Source: Methyloversatilis sp. RAC08
GTDB lineage: Bacteria; Pseudomonadota; Gammaproteobacteria; Burkholderiales; Rhodocyclaceae
Reading direction: 5' to 3'
DNA length: 64,000 bases
Assembly (NCBI RefSeq): GCF_001713355.1
Contig: NZ_CP016448.1
Location: 310,001 to 374,000, forward strand
The first letter of the stretch is position 1, and the number at the start of each line of letters is the position of its first letter. The position numbers were made by a program, and so were the translations under genes. The notes beneath the pieces were generated by a model. That model had not been told where the DNA came from. It made no database searches and was given only the letters and a program-made list of their open reading frames with translations. Shown one piece after another: positions 36,408 to 47,196 of this stretch.

Positions 36408-36773
36408 TCAAAGCGTGTGCGTCTGCCGCGTGGACGCCAGATGGCTGCCGATGACGGACTCGATCTTGGCGCGCGCCGCCTTGCTGCTGTCGTCTTCGCC
36501 GAAGCGCAGGCCGATGCCCTGCTGCTTGCCGCCCTGCGCGTCCGGCGGTGTCACCCACGCGACGGTGCCCTGGATCGGCAGCTTGGCCGGATCGTCCATC
36601 AACTGGAGCAGCAGGAATACCTCGTCACCGATCTTGTAGACGCGGTTGGTCGGCAGGAATATCCCGCCGCCCTTCAGGAAGGGCATGTAGGCGGCGTACA
36701 GCACCGATTTCGAACTGACGGCGAGTGACAGTACGCTGCGCCGGTTACCCGACGTGACCTGCGGTTCGCTCAT
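36408..36773 (-). CDS. PilZ-domain protein
   Basis: 121 residues of the short type-IV-pilus-assembly PilZ family. The sequence has KGGGIFLPTNRVYKIGDEVFLLLQL and GTVAWVTPPDAQGGKQQGIG. It has no obvious RxxxR c-di-GMP-binding motif, so, like PilZ itself, it may not bind the nucleotide. In Pseudomonas and many Betaproteobacteria pilZ follows holB, the same order as here. It is expected to act in type IV pilus assembly. Confidence 0.88.
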   Translation of the reverse strand: MSEPQVTSGNRRSVLSLAVSSKSVLYAAYMPFLKGGGIFLPTNRVYKIGDEVFLLLQLMDDPAKLPIQGTVAWVTPPDAQGGKQQGIGLRFGEDDSSKAARAKIESVIGSHLASTRQTHTL

Positions 36774-36821
36774 TCCTGTTGTCCTGGGGTCTCTGCTGAC
36801 ATCAAGTACATCAAGTTTCGC

Positions 36822-37874
36822 TCAGCGTGCCGCCCGGAACAGTCTGGCGTAACGCAGCAGCATGTCTTCCACGAAGAGCCGGGCATTCAGCGGGTGATGC
36901 GCGAGCGCCCGGACCTTCAGCAATTCATTGTACCCACGCAGCACGGTCGCGACATCGCTGCGTTGTGCAAGCGCCTGCAACGCCGCCTGACGCGCCACGA
37001 ACACGCGCGGTGCGCCGGCCGTCGATTGCATGACCAGATCGGCCATCCAGCGCTGCAGCCAGGTCACCAGCGTCGGCAGGTCGGTCAGCCCGGGCTCACC
37101 CTTCTTGCGGCCCTGCAGCCAGCCGGCCCAGCGCGCCGCCACTTCCAGCGGTGCATCGATTGCGTGCCTCGATACATCATCGACAAACTGGCTCTGAATC
37201 TGAGCCTCTTTTGATGCGGCGAGATCACGTGCATGCAGCGGCGCCCCGGCGCACAGCGCCAGCGCATCGGCCGCCTGCGCGATGCCCTGAGCCTTGAGCC
37301 AGGCCATCGACTGTTCGATCGGCGGCAGGTGAAAGGGCAACAGCCGGGTGCGGCTGCGTATCGTCGGCAACAGATTTCTTGGGTGGTCTGAAATCAATAA
37401 AAACAATGTATTTACAGGAGGCTCTTCAAGTACTTTAAGAAGTGAATTGGCGGACTCGGACAGCATGGCTTCAGCCGGATACAGCACGACCACGCGGTAG
37501 CCACCCTGGTGCGATCCCACGCCAAGTCGTTCGATGACGGCTCGAACCTGAGCGATGCGGATCAGTTTCGACTTCGCCTTGCCGCCTTCGCCGTCCTCTG
37601 TGTCGTCAGCCTCGCCCGCTTCCTCGTCGAGCGCCTCCGGGCGCACCGTCAGCAGGTCGGGGTGATTGCCGCTCGTGATCAGCACACAGGACGCACACGC
37701 TCCGCAGGCGGTTTGCGTGCCGCGGGCGCGTTCGCACAGCATGCGCGCCGCCAGCGCCTCCGCGAATTCGCGCTTGCCGACACCGGACGGACCGGCCAGC
37801 AGCAACGCGTGCGGCATGCGGTCCGTGCCGGCGAGCACCTGGTTCCACTGTGGCTTCAACCAATCATGAATCAT
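36822..37874 (-). CDS. holB: DNA polymerase III subunit delta'
   Basis: 350 residues of the clamp-loader delta' subunit. The Walker-A-like GPSGVGKR is at 28-35, and zinc-finger cysteines lie in LCERARGTQTACGACASC. The conserved ANSLLKVLEEPPVNTLFLL and SRTRLLPFHLP follow. The gene starts one base after tmk. Within it, 37381-37440 is only 21/60 G+C (35%), the codons shifting to CTT, AAA, TTA, ATT; a second AT-leaning patch is at ~37141-37215. The rest of the gene is GC-rich. See findings. Confidence 0.95.
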   Translation of the reverse strand: MIHDWLKPQWNQVLAGTDRMPHALLLAGPSGVGKREFAEALAARMLCERARGTQTACGACASCVLITSGNHPDLLTVRPEALDEEAGEADDTEDGEGGKAKSKLIRIAQVRAVIERLGVGSHQGGYRVVVLYPAEAMLSESANSLLKVLEEPPVNTLFLLISDHPRNLLPTIRSRTRLLPFHLPPIEQSMAWLKAQGIAQAADALALCAGAPLHARDLAASKEAQIQSQFVDDVSRHAIDAPLEVAARWAGWLQGRKKGEPGLTDLPTLVTWLQRWMADLVMQSTAGAPRVFVARQAALQALAQRSDVATVLRGYNELLKVRALAHHPLNARLFVEDMLLRYARLFRAAR

Positions 37875-38492
37875 TCAATTACAGTAGCTTGAGAGAATTT
37901 CTTCGAGCTGAATCGAGACAATATGCGGCTGCATCGACGCATCGATGACCCGCATCCGCGCGGAATCGGCGGCGGCCCGCCCGAGATAGGCCGCCCGTAC
38001 GCGGTTGAAGAAGTCGGCCTGCTCGCGCTCGAAGCGATCCGGGTCTCCGCCATTTGCGGCCAGTCGTTGCGCCGCAACTTCGCACGGCAGATCGAACAGC
38101 AGCGTCAGTCCCGGTTGCAGGCCGCGCTGGACCCACTGTTCCAGCACGCCGAGCCTGGCTGTATCGATGCCGCGACCGCCACCCTGATAGGCGAAGCTGG
38201 CGTCGGTAAAGCGGTCACACAATACCCACTCGCCGCGCGCCAGCGCGGGTTCGATCACCTGTGCCAGATGCTCGCGGCGCGCGGCGAACATCAGCAGCGC
38301 CTCGGTATCCGCATGCATGGCTTCGTGCAGCAGCAGTGCGCGCAGTGACTCGCCCAGCGGCGTGCCGCCGGGCTCGCGGGTCAGCAGCACGGTGTCGCCG
38401 CGTGCGCGCAGCCAGTCTGCCGCATGGGCGATCTGGGTGCTCTTGCCGGCACCATCCATGCCTTCGAACGTGATGAAACGGTATGTCTGCAT
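37875..38492 (-). CDS. tmk: Thymidylate kinase
   Basis: 205 residues with the P-loop [12 protein letters not shown] (about 10-20), the substrate motif [13 protein letters not shown], and [17 protein letters not shown] including the conserved DR and lid region. It phosphorylates dTMP to dTDP. I favour ATG 38492 for the family length; upstream in-frame ATGs at 38519 and 38534 are possible, and no ribosome-binding site decides clearly. Its stop is immediately followed by holB. Confidence 0.95.
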   Translation of the reverse strand: MQTYRFITFEGMDGAGKSTQIAHAADWLRARGDTVLLTREPGGTPLGESLRALLLHEAMHADTEALLMFAARREHLAQVIEPALARGEWVLCDRFTDASFAYQGGGRGIDTARLGVLEQWVQRGLQPGLTLLFDLPCEVAAQRLAANGGDPDRFEREQADFFNRVRAAYLGRAAADSARMRVIDASMQPHIVSIQLEEILSSYCN

Positions 38493-38537
38493 CTGTGTGG
38501 CGATCCTGCCTGCGTTCATCGTGTTTGCGTTCATCCC

Positions 38538-39551
38538 CTACTTGCGTTCATTTCTCGCCGGACGGCGCTGATAACGGTCGACGGCGCGGTTGTGCTCCGC
38601 CAGTGTGCGCGAGAACTCGCTGCTGCCATCGCCGCGAGCGACGAAGTAATAGTAGGGGCTGGGCGCCGGATTGAGTGCGGCGTCTATCGCTGCCCGGCCG
38701 GGCAGCGCGATCGGCGTGGGCGGCAAGCCGACCCGGGTATAGGTGTTGTACGGCGTGTCGGCACGCAGATGGGCACGCGTGAGATTGCCGTCGAAGCGCT
38801 CGCCCAGACCATAGATCACGGTCGGATCGGTCTGCAGCGGCATGCCGACGCGCAGGCGATTGACGAACACCGACGCGATCATCGGCCGGTCAGCGGCGGT
38901 GCCGGTTTCCTTTTCGATGATGGATGCCATGATCAGCGCGTCCTGCGGCGAGCGATAAGGCAGATCGGCCGGACGGTTCTGCCACGCCTGGGCAAGCTGG
39001 GCCTTCATCGCATGATGTGCGCGTCTGAGCACGGCAACATCACTGTCGCCCTTGGCGAACAGATAGGTGTCGGGGAAAAACCAGCCTTCGGCGAAGGGCG
39101 CGTCGCTGCCGATGCGCGCGAGCAGTTGCGCGTCATCCAGCGCAGCGGCTTCCAGCAAAAGATCCGGATGCGCCGCCAGCGCCGCGCGGGCCTGGCGCCA
39201 GGTCCAGCCTTCGATCAGCCGCACCTCGCGCAGCGTCACGTCGCCGCGCGTCATCATTTCGAGCAGCTCGACCGGCGTCAGGCCGCTGCGGAAGGCATAG
39301 CTGCCGGCCTGCAGCTTCGTACCATCCACGGCCACCCGCCCGATCAGCCCCAACAGCAACGGCTCGACCGGCACACCGGCCGCGGCGATCTGATGCGTCG
39401 CCTGACGCAGGGCCGTTCCGGGGCGCAGCGTGAACTCGACGGCTTCGCCGTCCCAGACCAGCGGACGCTGGGCATACCCGACCAGCGCGGCGACGGCAGC
39501 GAGCGCGGCGACCAGCGCGAGCAGGGCGAGACGGACGAGAACACGGATCAT
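38538..39551 (-). CDS. mltG: Endolytic murein transglycosylase MltG (YceG-like)
   Basis: 337 residues. A single N-terminal membrane segment (LALLALVAALAAVAALVGY) anchors the protein. The periplasmic part has a LysM-like section and the YceG catalytic domain with ASIIEKETGTAADRPMIASV, including the catalytic Glu at about 213, then VFVNRLRVGMPLQTDPTVIYG. It cleaves nascent peptidoglycan and sets glycan chain length. It is first in the operon that continues with tmk and holB and is divergent from ygfZ. Confidence 0.96.
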   Translation of the reverse strand: MIRVLVRLALLALVAALAAVAALVGYAQRPLVWDGEAVEFTLRPGTALRQATHQIAAAGVPVEPLLLGLIGRVAVDGTKLQAGSYAFRSGLTPVELLEMMTRGDVTLREVRLIEGWTWRQARAALAAHPDLLLEAAALDDAQLLARIGSDAPFAEGWFFPDTYLFAKGDSDVAVLRRAHHAMKAQLAQAWQNRPADLPYRSPQDALIMASIIEKETGTAADRPMIASVFVNRLRVGMPLQTDPTVIYGLGERFDGNLTRAHLRADTPYNTYTRVGLPPTPIALPGRAAIDAALNPAPSPYYYFVARGDGSSEFSRTLAEHNRAVDRYQRRPARNERK

Positions 39552-39662
39552 GCGGAAGAAGCGGATGGCGGGCGGCGCAGCACGCCGGGTCGCATATGTT
39601 AACCTCTCCCACGTGGTCGCCGACCGTCTGCATCAACCGCCTGACTTCCGTTTCTGCCTACC

Positions 39663-40685
39663 ATGACCTTCACCGATCTTCTTCCGGCCGGCACCGTGGC
39701 CAACGATGGCCAGTTTCCGGCCATGCAGGATGCCACCGCCGAAATGCGTGCGGCGCATGACGCGACCGTGCTCGTTCCACTGAGCCACCTGTCGCGCCTG
39801 CACGCCGACGGCGAGGACGCCTCGGCTTTCCTGCACAACCTGCTGACGCAGGACGTCAAGGGCCTGCCGGCGAACGCCGCGCGGCTCGCCGGCTTCTGCA
39901 GTGCCAAGGGTCGTCTGCTGGCCGCCTTCACGATCTGGCGCGAGGGCAGCGCCGTTGTCGTGCAGTTGCCGACTGCGCTGGCCGAACCGATGCGCAAGAA
40001 GCTGTCGATGTATGTATTGCGCTCGAAAGTGACGCTTTCTGACAGCAGCGCAGCGCGCCCTGCGCTCGGACTGGCCGGCGGCAACGCCGTCGCCGCCCTG
40101 GGTGCAGCCGGGCTGACGGTGCCTGCGGATGTCATGACCACAGCCGGCACCGACGACGTGACGGTGCTGAAGCTGGCCGAGGACAGATTCGAAATCGTGC
40201 TGCCGGCGGAACGCCTGGCGACGCTGTGGGGCGCGCTGTCGGCCCACGCAACGCCCGCCGGCACCCCGGTCTGGCGGCGCTTCGACATTCGCGACGGTCT
40301 GGTCAGCGTGTGGCCTGAAACGCAGGAGTCCTTCGTGCCGCAGATGGTCAATTTCGAACTGACGGGCGGCGTCAATTTCAAGAAGGGCTGTTACCCGGGG
40401 CAGGAAATCGTCGCCCGCACCCAGTATCTGGGCAAGCTCAAGCGGCGCATGTACCGTGCGCAGGCCGACTGTCCGCCCCCGCCGGCCGGCACGCCGGTAT
40501 ATGGCGCCGACACGAACGATCAGGCCTGCGGCACAGTGGTCGATGCGGTCGCCCATCCGGATGGCGGCTGCGAACTGCTGGCCGTGATCCAGATGTCGAG
40601 CACAACCGCCGGCGCGGTGAAGCTGGCCAGCCCGGATGGCGCCGCGCTCACTTTGCTGTCGATGCCCTACTCGCTGGGCGAGTGA
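39663..40685 (+). CDS. ygfZ: Folate-binding protein YgfZ (GcvT-like)
   Basis: 340 residues with the YgfZ signature KGCYPGQEIVARTQYLGK, including the functional Cys243. YgfZ is a folate-dependent protein helping iron-sulfur enzymes such as the radical-SAM MiaB, a fold related to GcvT. The gene diverges from mltG across 111 bases and its stop overlaps the next start by one base (TGATG), so a DUF4936 protein and an NRDE protein are probably co-expressed. Confidence 0.94.
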   Translation: MTFTDLLPAGTVANDGQFPAMQDATAEMRAAHDATVLVPLSHLSRLHADGEDASAFLHNLLTQDVKGLPANAARLAGFCSAKGRLLAAFTIWREGSAVVVQLPTALAEPMRKKLSMYVLRSKVTLSDSSAARPALGLAGGNAVAALGAAGLTVPADVMTTAGTDDVTVLKLAEDRFEIVLPAERLATLWGALSAHATPAGTPVWRRFDIRDGLVSVWPETQESFVPQMVNFELTGGVNFKKGCYPGQEIVARTQYLGKLKRRMYRAQADCPPPPAGTPVYGADTNDQACGTVVDAVAHPDGGCELLAVIQMSSTTAGAVKLASPDGAALTLLSMPYSLGE

Positions 40686-40978
40686 TGACCGTGCGCATCG
40701 ACTACTTCGTCTATTACCGCATTGAAGCCGGGCGCGAGGCCGAACTGCTGGCGGCGCTGGCCACCATGCAGGCCTCGCTGCACGCGGCGACCGGCATCGC
40801 CGGCCGGGTGCGGCGTCGGCTCGACGACCCGTCGACCTGGATGGAAAGCTACGAAGGCGTCAGCGACCAGTACGAATTCGAGATCGAACTGGGCAGTCAT
40901 GCCTTCCGCCATGGGCTGTACGAACTGCTGGCCGAAGGCAGCCGGCGCCACATGGAACGTTTCCGCGCCCCCGGATGA
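40685..40978 (+). CDS. DUF4936 protein
   Basis: 97 residues resembling DUF4936 small soluble proteins: RIDYFVYYRIEAGREAELLA, WMESYEGVSDQYEFE and RRHMERF. This looks like a dimeric alpha/beta-barrel stress-type fold, which is inference. The start ATG at 40685 shares an A with the ygfZ stop (TGATG); a GTG three bases upstream is the alternative. It lies between ygfZ and the NRDE gene. Confidence 0.85.
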   Translation: MTVRIDYFVYYRIEAGREAELLAALATMQASLHAATGIAGRVRRRLDDPSTWMESYEGVSDQYEFEIELGSHAFRHGLYELLAEGSRRHMERFRAPG

Positions 40979-40997
40979 GCGGCCGGACAGCCCCGAC

Positions 40998-41789
40998 ATG
41001 TGCCTGATCGCGCTGGGCTGGCGGGTGCGGCCCGACATGCCGCTGCTGGTCATCGCCAATCGCGACGAATTTCATCGCCGGCCGACGGCGCCTCTGGCCT
41101 TCTGGCCGGATGCGCCGGACGTGCTGGCCGGGCGCGACCTGCAATCCGGCGGCACCTGGATGGGTGTCACCCGCAGTGGCCGCTTTGCCGCGCTGACCAA
41201 CTTCCGCGATCCATCCGCGCAACGTGCCGATGCGCGCTCGCGCGGCCTGCTGGTGTCCGGTTTCCTGACCGGCCGGGCCGGCGCGCCCGACTACGCAAAC
41301 ACGCTGCGTCGCAACGGCGGCGACTACAACGGCTTCAATCTGCTGCTGTGCGACGGCGCCTCGCTGGTGTGGATCGGTCATCCGGGCGATGGCGAGATCG
41401 ACGTGCGAACGCTCGAACCGGGCGTGCACGCCGTGTCCAACCACCTTCCGGGCACGCCCTGGCCCAAGCTGGTGCGGGCGCGCAACGGCCTGTCACGGAT
41501 GCTGGGCACGCCGGAGGCCGATGAGGCGCCGGCATTCGATTCGCTCACTGACAAGGCGTTCGCACTGCTCGCCGACGACACACCGGCCGACGATGCCGAC
41601 CTGCCCGACACCGGCGTCGGCATCGAGTGGGAACGCCGGCTGTCGCCGGTTTTCATCAGCGGCGACGAGTACGGCACACGGTCGGGCACCCTGCTGCAAC
41701 TGACCGATCGACGCCTCTGTGTCGAAGAGCGCCGCTATGGCTGCAGCGGCCGGTATCAGGGTGCATCGCGCTTCAATCTGCACCGTTGA
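40998..41789 (+). CDS. NRDE (TANGO2-like) family protein
   Basis: 263 residues beginning MCLIALGWRV, with the family-naming motif VIANRDEFHRRPTAP, then GGTWMGVTRSGRFAALTNFR and GTRSGTLLQL near the end. NRDE/TANGO2 proteins are linked to heme trafficking or N-terminal-nucleophile-like folds; the initial Cys2 is conserved and would be exposed after Met removal. It is 19 bases after the DUF4936 gene and ends the ygfZ group. Confidence 0.9.
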   Translation: MCLIALGWRVRPDMPLLVIANRDEFHRRPTAPLAFWPDAPDVLAGRDLQSGGTWMGVTRSGRFAALTNFRDPSAQRADARSRGLLVSGFLTGRAGAPDYANTLRRNGGDYNGFNLLLCDGASLVWIGHPGDGEIDVRTLEPGVHAVSNHLPGTPWPKLVRARNGLSRMLGTPEADEAPAFDSLTDKAFALLADDTPADDADLPDTGVGIEWERRLSPVFISGDEYGTRSGTLLQLTDRRLCVEERRYGCSGRYQGASRFNLHR

Positions 41790-41837
41790 AGGCCAGTGAC
41801 ACCTTATTTCGTGCGTGTGCAATCAAGTTTTGTCTTC

Positions 41838-41860
41838 ACAATGTCGAAAATGCACATTGT
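41838..41860. promoter_or_regulatory. Inverted repeat upstream of the histidine kinase gene
   Basis: ACAATGT (41838-41844) is inverted as ACATTGT (41854-41860), 9 bases apart, in an AT-rich patch that ends 33 bases before the kinase start. It is a plausible binding site for a dimeric regulator. Nothing in the sequence identifies it. Confidence 0.35.
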
Positions 41861-41893
41861 CGTGACCGTGTCCCCGCTCCCAGCCCTTTCCCA

Positions 41894-43618
41894 ATGATTG
41901 CCGCACCCCTGCCCCCCGGAGAAGCGGAGCGACTGGCCGCGCTGAACGCTACAGCGCTGCTCGACACGCCTGCCGAACCGTCGTTTGATGACCTGACGCG
42001 TCTGGCGTCGCAGATCTGCGGCACACCGATGGCCATCATCAGCCTGGTCGACAAGGACCGGCAATGGTTCAAGTCGCGCGTCGGTGTCACCGCCTCCGAG
42101 ACACCACGCGACATGGCCTTCTGCGCCCATGCCATCCTGGGTTCCGACGTATTCGTGGTCGGAGACGCCCACGACGACGAGCGCTTCCACGACAATCCTC
42201 TGGTGACCGGAGCACTGGGCTTGCGCTTCTATGCCGGCGCTCCGCTCGACATCGGCGCCGGACAACGGATCGGCACCCTGTGCGTGCTGGACGTGGTACC
42301 GCGCACACTCGATGCTGCACAGCGCGATGCGCTCAACGTGCTGGCGCGCCAGGTCGTCGCGCAGATCCAGTTGCGCGACAAGGTGATCGCACTGCAGGAA
42401 GCCACCGCACGCCAATCGCTGTTCGAGCAGCAATTGCAGCGCTTCAACGAGGAAATGCAGACACTGGTTGCGCTGCGCACGCGCGAACTGCAGCAGGCAC
42501 GCGATCGGGCGGAACTGTATTTCGACGTCGCCGGCAACATGATGGTGGTCACCGATGTGGCGGGCCGGATCGAGCGCGCCAACCGCCGCACCGGCGAGGT
42601 GCTGTGCCGGCCAAGCGGATCGCTGCGCGGCGAAGACTGGTTCGAGCTGTGCTTCCCGGCGCAGGAACGTGCTGAAGCCCGGGCATTCTTCATTGGTCTG
42701 ATCGACGCCGGAAGCGACAGCTCGCGCCGTTTCCACGGCCGGGTGATGACGTCGGACGGACAGTTCCGCACGGTGGCATGGCACACGACGCGCCTCGTTG
42801 ATGAACGGGGCGTCATCACCGGACTGCTCGGCATGGGTGAAGACATCACGGCCCGGCTCGAAGCGGAAGAGCACCTGCGCCGTACGCTGGACGAACTCGA
42901 ACGCAGCAACATGGGGCTGCAGCAGTTCGTGCATGTCGCTTCACACGACCTGCGCGAGCCGATCAACTCCATCCTCAACTTCGCCAAGCTGCTTGCGCGC
43001 GACCGGCATGAGGCGGACAGCGAACGCATCGACCGCTACATCGATTTCATCCTGCGCGGCGGAGAGCGCCTGCGCACGCTGGTCAATGACCTGCTTTCCT
43101 TCGTGCGCATCGACAACAGCGAAGCACGGCTTGACCGCGTGGACCTGAACGAGAGCATTGAAGACACCCGGCAGGTACTGTCCGATGCGATCGAAAAGGC
43201 CGGTGCCACGCTGCATGTGGCACCGCTGCCGGCGGTGCGCGGCGACCGTACCCTGCTCGGCCTGCTGCTGCAGAATCTGGTCAGCAACGCGCTGAAGTTC
43301 AAGCGGCCGGGCGAGGCGCCGGCCATACGCGTCTGTTCCGAATCGGATGAACATGAGCTGCGCATCCAGGTGATCGACAACGGCATCGGCATCGCAGAGG
43401 GCTTTCACGAGAAGATTTTCGGCGTGTTCCAGCGTCTGCACGCGCGCTCGGAATACGAAGGCACCGGTCTTGGCCTTGCGTTGTGCCGACGCATTGCCGA
43501 CATGCACGGTGCGCGGCTTTATGTGGAGTCGGAAGAAGGCCTCGGCAGCTGCTTTGTGCTCGCGTTGCCGCTGTCGGCCTGCCTGCCGACCGAGCCGCCA
43601 CGGATGGCCGCCGCATGA
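41894..43618 (+). CDS. GAF-PAS hybrid sensor histidine kinase
   Basis: 574 residues with no membrane segment. It has a GAF domain (about 20-165, ASETPRDMAFCAHAI region), a coiled-coil linker, a PAS domain (about 205-325, MMVVTDVAGRIERANRRTGE), a HisKA dimerisation domain with the phospho-His351 in FVHVASHDLREPINSI, and an HATPase domain with LLQNLVSNALKFK, DNGIGIAEGF and GTGLGLALCRRI. It resembles bacteriophytochrome-like light/redox kinases in the kinase core. The stop overlaps the receiver gene (ATGA), so they are a pair. Confidence 0.93.
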   Translation: MIAAPLPPGEAERLAALNATALLDTPAEPSFDDLTRLASQICGTPMAIISLVDKDRQWFKSRVGVTASETPRDMAFCAHAILGSDVFVVGDAHDDERFHDNPLVTGALGLRFYAGAPLDIGAGQRIGTLCVLDVVPRTLDAAQRDALNVLARQVVAQIQLRDKVIALQEATARQSLFEQQLQRFNEEMQTLVALRTRELQQARDRAELYFDVAGNMMVVTDVAGRIERANRRTGEVLCRPSGSLRGEDWFELCFPAQERAEARAFFIGLIDAGSDSSRRFHGRVMTSDGQFRTVAWHTTRLVDERGVITGLLGMGEDITARLEAEEHLRRTLDELERSNMGLQQFVHVASHDLREPINSILNFAKLLARDRHEADSERIDRYIDFILRGGERLRTLVNDLLSFVRIDNSEARLDRVDLNESIEDTRQVLSDAIEKAGATLHVAPLPAVRGDRTLLGLLLQNLVSNALKFKRPGEAPAIRVCSESDEHELRIQVIDNGIGIAEGFHEKIFGVFQRLHARSEYEGTGLGLALCRRIADMHGARLYVESEEGLGSCFVLALPLSACLPTEPPRMAAA

Positions 43619-44019
43619 CCGAGCCATTGCTGCGCACCATCATGCTGATCGACGACAGCGAGGCCGACAATTTCTTTCACGGTCTGCTGCTGGAACGCTC
43701 CGGGCTGGCGTTGCGCGTGAAGGTATTCGAGTGGGCGGAGAAGGCGCTCGCGTGGTTTGCCGACAACCCGTTCCACGACGTCGATCTCGTGCTGCTCGAC
43801 ATCAACATGCCGCGCATGGACGGTTTCGAGTTTCTCGACCACTTTCATCTGCTGCCCGACGAGCACAAGGGCGACGCACGCATCTGCATGCTCAGCTCAT
43901 CACCGCTGGACCACGAACGAGAACGCGCATTGGGTTACCCGCGGGTGGCCGATTTCATCGTGAAGCCGCTGGAAGACGAAACGCTGCCTCAACTGGTCAG
44001 GGCGCGCACCATCCGCTGA
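43615..44019 (+). CDS. Stand-alone receiver-domain response regulator
   Basis: 134 residues, a single CheY-like receiver domain without output domain. It has the acidic pair Asp13-Asp14 (IMLIDDSEADN), the phospho-acceptor Asp62 in LVLLDINMPRMDG, Ser94-96 and Lys117 (FIVKPLED). It is the rcp1-type partner of the upstream kinase, translated from an overlapping ATGA. The 3' end overlaps the convergent GNAT gene by 31 bases. Confidence 0.93.
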   Translation: MTEPLLRTIMLIDDSEADNFFHGLLLERSGLALRVKVFEWAEKALAWFADNPFHDVDLVLLDINMPRMDGFEFLDHFHLLPDEHKGDARICMLSSSPLDHERERALGYPRVADFIVKPLEDETLPQLVRARTIR

Positions 44020-44417
44020 TGCACGATGCCGACTTCGTCGAACGGCGGCCCCTCGGCGGTGAATCGGGCCCTTTCGTAAAACCCGGTGGCGTGCATCTGG
44101 GCGTGCAACTGCAGCAAGGGCAGACCGCCCTGTCGCGCCGAATCGATCAGCGCATCCAGAATCGCCCGGCCGATGCCTTGCCCGCGCCAGGGCGCCCGTA
44201 CCGCCATGCGTCCGATGTGGCCGTCCGGCAGCAGGCGTCCGCAGGCCACCGGTGCGCCATCGACGCAAGCCAGCGCATGCCGGCTGGTCGCGTCGTCGGT
44301 GTCCCACTCCAGCTCGGCCGGAATGCCCTGTTCGACGATGAACACCGCCTCGCGCACAGCCCTGAGCGCCGGCTCGAGCAGCGCCCAATCCCCGACGACG
44401 ACCGTGAGTGCGCTCAA
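43989..44417 (-). CDS. GNAT-family N-acetyltransferase
   Basis: 142 residues with GNAT features: FIVEQGIPAELEWDTDD, IGRMAVRAPWRGQGIGRAIL (acetyl-CoA pyrophosphate loop RGQGIG) and LLQLHAQMHATGFYERAR. It resembles YjcF/ElaA-like acetyltransferases. The only sensible start is TTG 44417, which overlaps the L,D-transpeptidase stop (TTGA), suggesting coupled translation. The substrate is unknown. Confidence 0.85.
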   Translation of the reverse strand: MSALTVVVGDWALLEPALRAVREAVFIVEQGIPAELEWDTDDATSRHALACVDGAPVACGRLLPDGHIGRMAVRAPWRGQGIGRAILDALIDSARQGGLPLLQLHAQMHATGFYERARFTAEGPPFDEVGIVHQRMVRALTS

Positions 44418-44892
44418 TCGCGGATATCCACCGGTGTGCCGGCCGGCACCAGATCGAACAGTTCGATGATGTCGCGATTGCGCATGCGCACGCAGCCGAT
44501 CGACCCGGGCACCCCCATTTCTGCCGTGTCCGGACTGCCGTGCAGATAGATGAAGCGGCGCATCGTATCGACCTCGCCCAGACGGTTGAAGCCCGGCTCG
44601 CAACCCGACAGCCACAGGATGCGGGTCAGTATCCAGTCGCGGTCGGGGTGACTGGCCGCGAGTTCGGGTGACCAGCATTCGCCGGTCGGGCGACGCCGCA
44701 CGAAAACGGTATTCGACGGCGAGCCCGCACCGATGCGCGCGCGGATGATGTGGCGTCCGCGCGGTGTGCAGTAGCTGCCGCGCTGCTCTCCACTGCCGTT
44801 GCGCGCCGTGGATACGCGGTAACGACGGATCAGCACGTCACGATCGTCGTACAGTTGCATCCACTGGGTGGGAATGTCGAGCGCCAGGCGCA

Positions 44893-44893
<1 letters not shown>
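44414..44893 (-). CDS. L,D-transpeptidase (YkuD family)
   Basis: 159 residues with the catalytic His118 and Cys134 in YLHGSPDTAEMGVPG followed by SIGCVRMRN, the YkuD signature. There is no signal peptide or lipobox with ATG 44893, so export is unclear; the start fixed by overlap with the tadA stop (TGATG) is sound. Such enzymes form 3-3 peptidoglycan cross-links or attach lipoproteins. It lies between tadA and the GNAT gene. Confidence 0.9.
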
Positions 44894-46276
<1,383 letters not shown>

Positions 46277-46319
46277 GGACGATGGATTCACGAGCGGGAA
46301 AGCCTTTCGACCGGGAACA

Positions 46320-47183
46320 TCAGGGCTCGTTCATCACCGAGCCCACCAGGGTGGCACTCGCGGTGACCAGCTCGTCCGCCAGACGGTGCAGGCGCGACGC
46401 GCGGCTCACGTTCTTGCGCGCCACCATCAGCGCGCCACTGGCCCGCACGGCGATGGTCTGGGCATCGGCGTATTCGGCGCCTGCTGGCGTGTCGATCAGG
46501 ATCACGTCGAAATCCTTCGCCAGCTGGCCGAGCAGCTGGCTGAACATCGGTCGCGACAGCAGCTCCTGCGGATTCGGCGGCACCGCACCCGCCGGCATGA
46601 CGCACAGGTCAAGCAGCGCCGGCACGCGTTGCACCGCTTCCGGGCCACCGCGTCCGACCAGCGTTTCCGACAGGCCGAGCCGGTTGCTGACGGAAAACAT
46701 CATGTGCTGGCGCGGATTGCGCATGTCGGCATCGATCAGCAGCGTGCGCTCGCCGAGCTGAGAAAAAACCACGGCCAGATTGGCCGCGATGAAGCTGCGC
46801 CCTTCGCCGCGTTCCGGGCTGACGATGGCCAGCGTCTTGCGCTCGGCCTCGGCATCGAACCAGCGCAGCATCAACTGGCTGCGCAGCGCACGCAACTCTT
46901 CGACCTGGTGCGTGAAGGGACGGTAAGCCGCAACGACCTCGTCGCTGACACTGCTTTCGCCGGGTTGCAGGAAGGGGTAGTCAAACTGCCGTGACAGCGC
47001 GAACTGGATGTCGGATTCCTTCAGCAGACCGAGCGAAATCGCCGCATCGCCAAAGCGCAGACCGCCGTCGCGCTGGGCGCGCAGGATACGTTCGGCGCCG
47101 TCCGGGCTGAGCCGGCCGGCGTCGATGAGGATTGCGCCGATGGCCCGGCCGGAGCCGGTGTCGAGCGAAGTGGATGCATTCAT
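46320..47183 (-). CDS. epsG: Chain-length determinant tyrosine kinase EpsG
   Basis: 287 residues of the bacterial tyrosine kinase (BY-kinase) type, with Walker [20 protein letters not shown] and Walker A' [12 protein letters not shown]. The N-terminal ~90 residues form an Eps-type GspE_N-like module ([20 protein letters not shown]). With EpsF it controls polymer length through phosphorylation. The tyrosine cluster usual at BY-kinase C-termini is not evident, so cluster phosphorylation may differ. Immediately follows epsF. Confidence 0.92.
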   Translation of the reverse strand: MNASTSLDTGSGRAIGAILIDAGRLSPDGAERILRAQRDGGLRFGDAAISLGLLKESDIQFALSRQFDYPFLQPGESSVSDEVVAAYRPFTHQVEELRALRSQLMLRWFDAEAERKTLAIVSPERGEGRSFIAANLAVVFSQLGERTLLIDADMRNPRQHMMFSVSNRLGLSETLVGRGGPEAVQRVPALLDLCVMPAGAVPPNPQELLSRPMFSQLLGQLAKDFDVILIDTPAGAEYADAQTIAVRASGALMVARKNVSRASRLHRLADELVTASATLVGSVMNEP

Positions 47184-47196
47184 TCCAGAGTGTCCT

